Positions 1 through 5,626 of a DNA stretch of 5,626 nt are shown piece by piece (positions within the stretch are counted from its first letter, which is position 1; the number at the start of each line of letters is the position of its first letter). Under the pieces are notes generated by a model. The model ran no database searches and was not told the origin of the DNA. It saw only the letters and a list, made by a program, of their open reading frames with translations. The stretch comes from Bacteroidales bacterium UBA4912 (GTDB lineage: Bacteria > Bacteroidota > Bacteroidia > Bacteroidales > Dysgonomonadaceae), in contig DHCC01000077.1 of the NCBI GenBank assembly GCA_002398875.1, positions 1 through 5,626 of the forward strand, given 5' to 3'. The position numbers and the translations under genes were made by a program.

Positions 1-1
1 T

Positions 2-1852
2 ATTAATGTGAATGAATGGTTTAACAGGTTAGTTTATGGGGATAATTTATTAGCCATGCAAGCCTTACTGGCTGGTGACAATAATTCTCCCTCACTTAGA
101 GGTAAAATTGATTTAATATACATAGACCCACCTTACGACTCAAAAGCCGACTATAGGACTAAAGTTGAACTTCCAGATGTCAATATTGTTCAAAAACCAA
201 CTGTTATAGAACAATTTGCCTATTCAGACACTTGGAAGGATGGAACAGCAAGTTATCTCCTCATGATGGTTCCTCGATTAATCTTAATGCGTGAACTTCT
301 TGCTGAAACAGGTTCGATCTATGTTCACATTGATTGGCATATAGGGCACTACTTAAAAATAATTATGGATGAAATCTTTGGTCGAGAGAATTTTGCTAAT
401 GAAATTATCCGCAAATATTCTGTTGGGGGAAAAAGTAGCAGTTTTTACGCAAGAAAACACGATAACATCCTTTTTTATTCGAAAAACATAAATAAAATCT
501 ATTTTAATTCTGATGATATTAGGATCCCTTTTACTCCTCATAAACAAGACAAAAGTGGAAAGAGTTATGGTGGTCGAATGGGAGTAGATGAGGATGGGAG
601 GCCATACGTTGAAAAATGGGGAACCGGTAGAAAGAAATTATATAGATATTATCTTGATGTTGGCAAAATACCAGAGGATGTTTGGGAAATTGAAGAAGAT
701 AAAGAGTTCTTAGCAGGATTAAATGGAATTATTCAACAAATTAATTCTTTAGTTGATAATGGGATATTGAATGAAGATGTATGGGAATCCCAAACAATTC
801 AGTCTGCCGCTCATGAAAGAACTAATTTTGCTACCCAAAAACCTGAAGCTTTACTTGAAAGGATTGTAAAGGCATCTTCCCCACCAAATGGAATAGTAGC
901 TGATTTTTTTGCAGGTAGTGGTACCACGGGTGCAGTTGCAGAAAAAAATGGTAGAAATTGGATAATGGCAGAATTAGGTAAACCAGGCTGTATGATCACT
1001 AGAAAACGTATGGTAGATATAGATTCTAAACCTTTTTTATTCCAGTCAATAGGGGATTATCAAAAAGAGCAATATGAAAAGTCAGAATTTAGAACAATTA
1101 GAGATTTAGCTCATGTAATTATCAACCTTTATGGTGCCACGCCTTTCCCTCCAAATGAAAATGCTCCTGCTAACGCAGGATATATAAAACAATCTAGAAC
1201 TTTAGTTGTAGTTGATTCTCCTTCTAAAATGACAGGTTACAATACTTTAAAACGTGCTCAAGAGTTTAGAAATTCATTTGCAGGGGGATGGAAAAAAGTA
1301 GTCGTATTGGGGTGGAACTTTGTATCAAATATTGGAGAGATCATAAGTAGCTTAGATGACAAGAATCTGGAAGTTCTTGTAATTCCTGCTGATTTATTAG
1401 ACATGCTAAAGACTAAAGCGAAGTATAGGAAATTAATTCAGTCAGGCAAAGTAAGATTTTCATCACTTCAATATCTAACTGTAAAACCCGTGCAAAAATC
1501 AAAATACGATTCAGATAATGATAAAATAGGGGTAGAGTTAGATAATTACATATTACTTTCTCCTGAAGCTCTTCCACTAGATGATAAAAACAAAACTTTA
1601 TTGGAGAACGTTATTAAAGAGGATCCGCTTAGCCTTATTGAATATTGGAGCATTGACCCTGATTATGATGGTGAAGTTTTCCGTAGTAAGTGGCAGGATT
1701 ACCGCCAGAATGTTGCTAATGATAACGATCCATTTAGAGTGATACGCAAAGCAGAATTAATCATTCCTAAGGAGAATAGGAAGAGAAAGATATGTGTTAA
1801 GGCCGTTGATGTGTTTGGTTTTGAGAGTGCAACAGTTGTAGAGGTGGAATAA
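2..1852 (+). CDS. mod: Type III R-M system modification subunit (DNA adenine methyltransferase Mod), probably 5'-partial
   Basis: This is the site-specific DNA methyltransferase of a Type III R-M system. It transfers a methyl group from S-adenosylmethionine, probably to N6 of adenine, and is the specificity subunit for Res. Residues are numbered from the GTG at position 8. Motif IV DPPY is at 40-43 inside IDLIYIDPPYDSKADYRT, GSIYVHID is at 102-109, HDNILFYSK at 151-159, motif X TQKPE at 276-280, and SAM-binding motif I DFFAGSGTT at 299-307. The order IV before I marks the beta class. The target-recognition region should lie at about 160-270. The C-terminal ~295 residues contain DPDYDGEVFRSKWQ (550-563) and VDVFGFE (601-607), which I recall as conserved in large Mod proteins. 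The frame is open to the window edge, the GTG has no visible ribosome-binding site, and EcoP15I Mod (about 644 aa) carries roughly 100 residues before its DPPY. The true start is therefore probably upstream. The adenine specificity and the N-terminal loss are inferences. Confidence 0.93.
   Translation: MNVNEWFNRLVYGDNLLAMQALLAGDNNSPSLRGKIDLIYIDPPYDSKADYRTKVELPDVNIVQKPTVIEQFAYSDTWKDGTASYLLMMVPRLILMRELLAETGSIYVHIDWHIGHYLKIIMDEIFGRENFANEIIRKYSVGGKSSSFYARKHDNILFYSKNINKIYFNSDDIRIPFTPHKQDKSGKSYGGRMGVDEDGRPYVEKWGTGRKKLYRYYLDVGKIPEDVWEIEEDKEFLAGLNGIIQQINSLVDNGILNEDVWESQTIQSAAHERTNFATQKPEALLERIVKASSPPNGIVADFFAGSGTTGAVAEKNGRNWIMAELGKPGCMITRKRMVDIDSKPFLFQSIGDYQKEQYEKSEFRTIRDLAHVIINLYGATPFPPNENAPANAGYIKQSRTLVVVDSPSKMTGYNTLKRAQEFRNSFAGGWKKVVVLGWNFVSNIGEIISSLDDKNLEVLVIPADLLDMLKTKAKYRKLIQSGKVRFSSLQYLTVKPVQKSKYDSDNDKIGVELDNYILLSPEALPLDDKNKTLLENVIKEDPLSLIEYWSIDPDYDGEVFRSKWQDYRQNVANDNDPFRVIRKAELIIPKENRKRKICVKAVDVFGFESATVVEVE
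1840..1847 (+). promoter_or_regulatory. Ribosome-binding site of res
   Basis: AGAGGTGG lies inside the last codons of mod, 6 bases before the ATG at 1854. GAGGTG can pair with the 3' end of 16S rRNA (CACCTC). It fixes the res start at 1854 rather than the next in-frame ATG at 1863, which would be 15 bases away. Its position inside mod, with only one base between the mod stop and the res start, points to coupled translation of the two subunits. Confidence 0.8.
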
Positions 1853-1853
1853 C

Positions 1854-4781
1854 ATGTCTAGGATGACGCACCAAGGGACAAGAGATGTTCCTTTACTATT
1901 CGCCAAGGAGTTAACGAATAAAGTGAACCGAGCATGGGGAGATAGGTCATTTATTGAAAGTGTAACTCCTATAACAAAAGACTTGTTGAAGTTCTGGTTT
2001 AGTGATGCGTTTTGTGATACTCGTAATTTCAATTTCCATGAAGGTCAAAGACAAGCTATTTTAAACACTATTTATCTCCATGAGGTGATGGGTGTTAGTA
2101 GTGTAATGGACATGTATCAATCTACTAGTCCTGAGTTACTAAGTGAGATGGATCTTCTGGATCTGGAGAAAGAGAAATACAAACATCCTAAATATGCTGT
2201 TAAAATGGCTACTGGTACTGGAAAAACGTGGGTTCTACATGCATTGCTTATTTGGCAGTTTTTAAATGCTAAAAATCAAATTGAACCTTCTGGACGATAT
2301 TCTAAGAATTTTTTACTTGTTGCACCGGGATTAATTGTTTATGAAAGACTTTTAGATGCGTTTTTAGGTAAAGAGCAAGTGGATGGAACTAGAGATTTTG
2401 ATAAATCAGATTTTAAGACTTTTGAGAAGTTATTTGTACCTACAGCATACAAGGATATTATTTTTGGTTTTATACAGTCTAATGTTGCCCGTAAAGAGGA
2501 AATTGGAACTAAAGTAACTGGTGAAGGTCTTATTGCTATCACTAATTGGCATTTATTGGCCGGAGAAGAAGAAAAACCGAGTGATAAATCACCTATAGAG
2601 GATCCCGCAGCAGTCATTAAAGATGTTCTTCCAATTACTCCTGGAAAAACAGCAGGTAATGCTTTAGATTCTTTAGACAGTCAGTATCTTAGGGGAAGGG
2701 AAATAGAGTATCTTGCTAATTTGCCAGATTTAGTTGTATTTAATGATGAAGCTCACCATATACACGAAGTGAAACGTGGTGGAGAAATATTTGAAGTGCA
2801 ATGGCAAAAGAGTCTCTTACAGATCTCTGAGCCCAAAAAAGAAAATTTTATTCAAATAGACTTTTCTGCAACACCTTATAGTGTAACTGGTAGTGGTCAA
2901 AAGCGTACTAGGCATTTCTTCCCTCATATTGTTGTTAATTTTGACCTTCGAACATCTATTAGGCATGGGTTGGTTAAGACTATAGCTTTGGATAGAAGGA
3001 AAGAAGTTGCAACGATGCAGCTTGATTTTAAAGCAGTGCGGGAAGGTAAAGATGTTGTGGCTTTGTCTGATGGGCAGAAAATCATGCTTAGAGCTGGATT
3101 GCAAAAGTTAAATATCCTTGAGAAAGAATTTGTAGATCTGACTTCAGATGAAGGGGGTGTTTCTACTAAACATCCGAAAATGATGGTTATTTGTGAGGAT
3201 ACTAAGGTTGCTCCCTTTGTAACAGATTTCTTGATTAAATCTGAGGGTTTATCTGAAGATGATGTGATGGAGATACATTCAGACCGTAAAGGGAATATAC
3301 CACAGAAAGAATGGGATGAGACCAAGCAGCGTTTGTTTAATATTGACAAACATAAGAGTCCAAGAGTCATTGTGTCTGTTCTTATGTTAAGGGAAGGTTT
3401 TGATGTTAATAATATCTGTGTTATTGTACCCTTAAGATCTACTACTTCATTTATACTCTTGGAACAAACTATAGGTCGTGGTTTAAGGTTAATGTGGAGA
3501 GAACCTATTTTTGAAGAAGTTAAAGCTGAAAATAGAATTAGATTGTTAGATAAAAAGGAAGAACCCATAAATTATCTGGATATTTTGAGTATTGTGGAGC
3601 ATCCGGCTTTCATAGAATTTTATGAGAAGTTAATTGATGAAGGTACAGTGGGTACTGCTGAAAAACCGCCAACTGAAAGGGAGAACATCTTAGGTGACAT
3701 TATTAATGTTGGATTGAGGGAAGGTTATGAGAAATATGATTTTTATTGGCCTTTGATCATCCGAGAAAGTGAAGAAAACCTTGCACCTACCGAACTATCT
3801 TTTGATAACATGGAACCATTCCCGGTTGCGTTAGAAGACCTTGAAAAATTAATCCCAAAAGAAGGGGATGTTTTTTATTCAGAGGAGGTTACCGTTAGGA
3901 CTAGATTTGGCGAGTATTCTGTAACTGCCGATATATTTAATGCCAATAGTTACAATGAGTTCTTGGCAAAACTGGTAAGTGGTGTAACTTCCATGCTGAT
4001 ACCTATGGGTCGTAAGAGAAAAAAATCTTTCCCTAGGTTACAGGTTAATACTGCTGAAATAGCTAAACTTACTGATGATTATATACGGCATAGGCTATTT
4101 GACCAAGAGTTTAATCCTATGGTTGAGGATAATTGGAGAATCCTCTTTTTATCTGAGTCCAAGATCCTATCACATATTATTAAAAATGTCAGTAAAGCAA
4201 TCTATGAGATGCAAAACAATGTGGATGTCACAGAAGCAGAAGTGATCAAAAAACCATTTTCAGATGTTGCGGAAATAAAAATGCGGGAGAACTTCTGCCT
4301 GGACATTTCCAAGGCAATATATGAGAAATTAGCTTATCCATCCAATAAGGGAGGATTCGAAAAAGCATTCATAGAATTTGTTGATAAAGATTCAGAAGTT
4401 CATTCCTTCCTCAAAATCAATGAAATCTATCATGACTTTGCTCACATAACCTACATCCGGGAAGATGGCCTTTTATCTCATTACTACCCTGACTTCTTAG
4501 TGCGAACATCCAATAAAGTGTATTTGGTTGAAACGAAAGCTCAAAAAGATGTCAACAATCCTAATGTCCAGCAAAAAAGAAGAGCCACTATTGATTGGAT
4601 AGATAAAATAAACCAGCTGAAACCTGAAGATAGGTTATACTCCCAATGGGCTTATGTATTACTTGGAGAAAACACATTTTATGAGTTAAGGGAAAACGGT
4701 GCCGATACTGTAGATATTCTTGAATATGAAAAGAAAACAAGAGGACAAATAGAGGGTACTCTAGAGGACTATTTCATATAA
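1854..4781 (+). CDS. res: Type III R-M system restriction subunit Res (SF2 helicase/translocase with PD-(D/E)XK nuclease)
   Basis: This is the ATP-dependent restriction subunit, 975 aa, close to the roughly 970 aa of EcoP15I Res. A Q-motif-like FHEGQRQAI is at 61-69. Walker A ATGTGKT is at 119-125, the DEAH box (Walker B) at 298-301, motif III SATP at 338-341, motif V REGFDV at 513-518, and motif VI QTIGRGLR at 538-545. These form a complete two-lobe superfamily 2 motor. The C-terminal nuclease shows YYPDF with D880, then ETK at 893-895, followed by Q897, which fits a PD-(D/E)XK active site. No key residue is missing and no frameshift is seen. The gene follows mod after one base and shares its transcript, so I infer that expression depends on the mod promoter outside the window. 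By family knowledge, Res acts only in complex with Mod and cuts near two unmodified sites in opposite orientation. A stand-alone helicase is unlikely given the nuclease motif and the Mod partner. Confidence 0.96.
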   Translation: MSRMTHQGTRDVPLLFAKELTNKVNRAWGDRSFIESVTPITKDLLKFWFSDAFCDTRNFNFHEGQRQAILNTIYLHEVMGVSSVMDMYQSTSPELLSEMDLLDLEKEKYKHPKYAVKMATGTGKTWVLHALLIWQFLNAKNQIEPSGRYSKNFLLVAPGLIVYERLLDAFLGKEQVDGTRDFDKSDFKTFEKLFVPTAYKDIIFGFIQSNVARKEEIGTKVTGEGLIAITNWHLLAGEEEKPSDKSPIEDPAAVIKDVLPITPGKTAGNALDSLDSQYLRGREIEYLANLPDLVVFNDEAHHIHEVKRGGEIFEVQWQKSLLQISEPKKENFIQIDFSATPYSVTGSGQKRTRHFFPHIVVNFDLRTSIRHGLVKTIALDRRKEVATMQLDFKAVREGKDVVALSDGQKIMLRAGLQKLNILEKEFVDLTSDEGGVSTKHPKMMVICEDTKVAPFVTDFLIKSEGLSEDDVMEIHSDRKGNIPQKEWDETKQRLFNIDKHKSPRVIVSVLMLREGFDVNNICVIVPLRSTTSFILLEQTIGRGLRLMWREPIFEEVKAENRIRLLDKKEEPINYLDILSIVEHPAFIEFYEKLIDEGTVGTAEKPPTERENILGDIINVGLREGYEKYDFYWPLIIRESEENLAPTELSFDNMEPFPVALEDLEKLIPKEGDVFYSEEVTVRTRFGEYSVTADIFNANSYNEFLAKLVSGVTSMLIPMGRKRKKSFPRLQVNTAEIAKLTDDYIRHRLFDQEFNPMVEDNWRILFLSESKILSHIIKNVSKAIYEMQNNVDVTEAEVIKKPFSDVAEIKMRENFCLDISKAIYEKLAYPSNKGGFEKAFIEFVDKDSEVHSFLKINEIYHDFAHITYIREDGLLSHYYPDFLVRTSNKVYLVETKAQKDVNNPNVQQKRRATIDWIDKINQLKPEDRLYSQWAYVLLGENTFYELRENGADTVDILEYEKKTRGQIEGTLEDYFI

Positions 4782-4783
4782 AC

Positions 4784-4806
4784 TTTTTTTGACTACTATT
4801 TTTTTT
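4784..4806 (+). terminator. Candidate poly-T transcription terminator after res
   Basis: A run of seven T (4784-4790) begins two bases after the res stop codon, and a second run of eight T lies at 4799-4806. I see no GC-rich hairpin before them, so this is not a classical bacterial intrinsic terminator. Oligo-T tracts without a hairpin are the usual archaeal terminator, which suits the other archaeal-looking signals here. The assignment is an inference from position and composition. Confidence 0.5.
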
Positions 4807-4985
4807 ATTCATCAAGGGCGTTATTTTTATTATAATCACATTTATATATCTGTGTCTTTATTTATTTACAAATACTAAAAGCCACAAATACATATTTTAA
4901 AGGTCATCGATGGTGTAAGTAAATACATCTCACCATATAGAGCAACGCACTGATTTATGCTAAGTTTTAACATTTAATTTTTAAA

Positions 4986-5335
4986 TTAACACCAAAATGT
5001 AGCGAAAAATAGGTTGCTAAAGATTTGGAAGGTTTCAGATTTTAAAATTTGCCAAGTATTGTGTTTGACATAGACATCAACATTCTCCTTAAATGGTCCT
5101 TTATATGTGTCGGTTAAATAGTCGATGTATCGCTCGATAATTATGTATGTTAATGGATTAATCTTTATTTTAATTACACTTTAATTCATTTTGATGATAG
5201 GTTGATGTCTTTGTGAAGATCTCGATTTGTACTATCTGATCAAATTAAATAAGAAATGAACTCTTTAGCTTCATAATCACCAACTGATACATATATCGAT
5301 TTAGAAATCGATAAAAAGAGTTTAGTATCTTTCAT
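4986..5335 (-). pseudogene. Possible degraded protein-coding remnant of unknown family
   Basis: Two neighbouring minus-strand stretches read like protein, though neither is an intact gene. The first begins with an ATG at 5335 and gives 31 residues (MKDTKLFLSISKS, then YVSVGDYEAKEFISYL) to a TGA at 5240-5242. The same frame continues as SDSTNRDLHKDINLSSK. A second frame, open from 5180 to the TAA at 4986-4988, gives 64 residues with no usable start codon, including ERYIDYLTDTYKGPFKENVD and KHNTWQILKSETFQIF. The mixed composition with G, P, W, D and E is less like chance AT-rich translation. One in-frame stop and one frameshift would join the pieces. I do not recognise the family. A 64-codon open stretch can still occur by chance in such DNA, so this call is tentative. 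Confidence 0.3.
5294..5313. repeat. 20-bp near-perfect palindrome TATCGATTTAGAAATCGATA
   Basis: Nine-base arms TATCGATTT (5294-5302) and AAATCGATA (5305-5313) are exact reverse complements separated by AG. The compact two-fold symmetry resembles a binding site for a dimeric regulator more than an RNA hairpin, since a 2-base loop is too small. It lies 187 bases upstream of a probable ribbon-helix-helix gene. A shorter relative, TATCGCTCGATA, is at 5128-5139. It also sits inside the possible minus-strand remnant, so a regulatory role is only an inference. Confidence 0.45.
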
Positions 5336-5451
5336 GTATTTGCAGCGTATGAGATAGGGTGAATGACTGTTTTAATGCACTTAAATGTGGTTTGCTTTTG
5401 CTAATTCATTGTTTTTAGGCCATCGATGTTAAATTAACCCTTTAATATCGA

Positions 5452-5464
5452 CATATTTAAATAA
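5452..5464 (+). promoter_or_regulatory. Candidate TATA-box promoter of the ribbon-helix-helix gene
   Basis: The AT-rich element CATATTTAAATAA lies about 40 bases before the ATG at 5501. An archaeal TATA box here would put transcription start about 25 bases downstream, near 5483-5488. That leaves a short leader just long enough to include the ribosome-binding site. A second AT-rich block, AATATATT (5471-5478), is an alternative but sits too close to the ATG. No clear bacterial -35/-10 pair at 17-base spacing was found. Confidence 0.35.
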
Positions 5465-5488
5465 ACCCGAATATATTGTCAAGTATAC

Positions 5489-5496
5489 GGGGTGAT
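5489..5496 (+). promoter_or_regulatory. Ribosome-binding site GGGGTGAT before the ribbon-helix-helix gene
   Basis: GGGGTGAT ends four bases before the ATG at 5501. GGTGAT pairs exactly with the ATCACC at the 3' end of 16S rRNA, a register common in methanogenic archaea. It supports 5501 as the start over the in-frame ATG at 5510, and shows that the open frame reaching the window edge is a real gene. Confidence 0.7.
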
Positions 5497-5500
5497 ATAA

Positions 5501-5626
5501 ATGGTTAAAATGAAAAATGTCGCTAAGTTGATATATATTAGCGATGAACAGAAGCATGAACTTGAGGAAATCCAAAATATGGTTACTGAAATTGGTGGAA
5601 AAACTTCATTAAATGAATTAATCCGT
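5501..5626 (+). CDS. Probable ribbon-helix-helix DNA-binding protein, 3'-partial
   Basis: Only the first 42 codons are in the window and the frame is still open at the edge. The protein begins MVKMKNVAKLIYISDEQKHE and ends GGKTSLNELIR. A short basic start leads into a strand-like KLIYIS (9-14), an acidic/amphipathic helix DEQKHELEEIQNMV (15-28), a glycine turn, and a second helix beginning SLNELIR (36-42). This strand-helix-turn-helix pattern, with S-x-x-E-L-I-R opening helix 2, is typical of CopG/Arc-type ribbon-helix-helix proteins. They bind palindromic DNA as dimers and often repress their own operon or serve as antitoxins. The start is backed by a good ribosome-binding site. It has its own leader and lies more than 700 bases from res, so it need not belong to the R-M locus. 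A partner toxin or membrane protein could follow outside the window. The family call is from pattern only. Confidence 0.72.
   Translation, partial: MVKMKNVAKLIYISDEQKHELEEIQNMVTEIGGKTSLNELIR

Larger units (their letters stand above)
4897..5445. repeat. Possible imperfect terminal inverted repeats enclosing a 549-base segment
   Basis: The left side reads TTAAAGG (4897-4903), one base, then CATCGATGG (4905-4913). The right side carries the reverse complements in mirrored order: CCATCGATG (5420-5428), ten bases, then CCTTTAA (5439-5445). Two collinear inverted blocks at the edges of a segment holding a decayed minus-strand frame suggest an old insertion sequence or a small non-autonomous element. 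Weak points are the unequal spacing (1 versus 10 bases), the self-palindromic CATCGATG core, and the lack of an immediately flanking target duplication. ACATATTT does occur just outside both ends (4890-4897 and 5451-5458), but it overlaps the left arm by one base and is 5 bases beyond the right arm. Confidence 0.3.
4782..5500. other. 719-base AT-rich intergenic region without an intact gene
   Basis: No reading frame on either strand has both a credible start and a credible length. Plus-strand frames are broken by frequent stops; the longest found by eye were about 15-20 codons, for example from the ATG at 5126. The minus strand has longer open stretches, described as a possible gene remnant. 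The region is visibly richer in A+T than the R-M genes. It nevertheless contains seven copies of the CpG-containing word TCGAT (4907, 5122, 5134, 5222, 5296, 5308, 5423). A TTTATATA box at 4841-4848 has no gene after it. No tRNA, rRNA or CRISPR-like structure was recognised. Confidence 0.75.

Noticed and set aside
904..910. A run of seven T in mod just before the GSGTT SAM-binding motif, considered as a phase-variation tract
   Set aside because: Seven bases is short for slipped-strand switching, such tracts are common in AT-rich genes, and the bases simply encode part of DFF of motif I. No longer simple repeat was seen in mod.
2924..3568. A 214-codon open frame on the minus strand inside res
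   Set aside because: It lies wholly antisense to the conserved helicase region, including motifs V and VI. Its translation is serine/leucine-rich, typical of an antisense shadow, and it has no ribosome-binding site or family resemblance.
4875..4973. A 32-codon minus-strand frame starting MLKLSINQCVALYGEMY and ending CICGF
   Set aside because: It is short, has no ribosome-binding site, and the CxCG is a single motif without a second metal-binding pair. It is not supported as a gene.
4974..4989. Palindrome TTAATTT-TT-AAATTAA
   Set aside because: It consists only of A and T, does not extend beyond 16 bases, has a 2-base loop and is expected by chance at this composition.
5072..5210. A 10-base inverted repeat, AGACATCAAC (5072-5081 on the minus strand as GTTGATGTCT) and its mate at 5201-5210, 119 bases apart
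   Set aside because: One match of this length is expected fairly often by chance in 700 AT-rich bases, the arms do not extend, and the spacing is too large for a simple hairpin.

Overview
The window is AT-rich and holds the core of a Type III restriction-modification (R-M) locus, followed by about 0.7 kb of very AT-rich non-coding DNA and the start of a small DNA-binding protein gene. All convincing genes lie on the + strand. The host is uncertain. Ribosome-binding sites of the GAGGTG/GGTGAT type, a TATA-like box placed a suitable distance before the last gene, and hairpin-less poly-T tracts after the R-M operon together suggest a low-GC euryarchaeon, for example a Methanobacterium-like methanogen. 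A low-GC Bacillota host cannot be excluded from sequence alone.

Layout. Bases 2-1852: mod, a beta-class DNA amino-methyltransferase. Its reading frame is open to the window edge, and its 5' end is probably missing. Bases 1854-4781: res, a superfamily 2 helicase/translocase with a C-terminal PD-(D/E)XK nuclease. It starts 1 base after the mod stop behind a good ribosome-binding site, so the two form a tight operon. Bases 4782-5500: no intact gene. This stretch has T-tracts at its start, a cluster of TCGAT words, a 20-bp palindrome, a possible degraded reading frame on the minus strand, and a possible imperfect inverted-repeat pair enclosing that frame. Bases 5501-5626: the first 42 codons of a probable ribbon-helix-helix protein that runs off the window.

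How it works together. In Type III systems Mod recognises and methylates one strand of a short asymmetric site. It also provides sequence recognition for Res, which uses ATP to search along DNA and cuts near a pair of unmodified, oppositely oriented sites. Every motif needed for both activities is present, so the system looks functional. I see no new kind of defence system here. The most open questions are the origin of the 4782-5500 spacer and whether the ribbon-helix-helix protein acts on the palindromes beside it.
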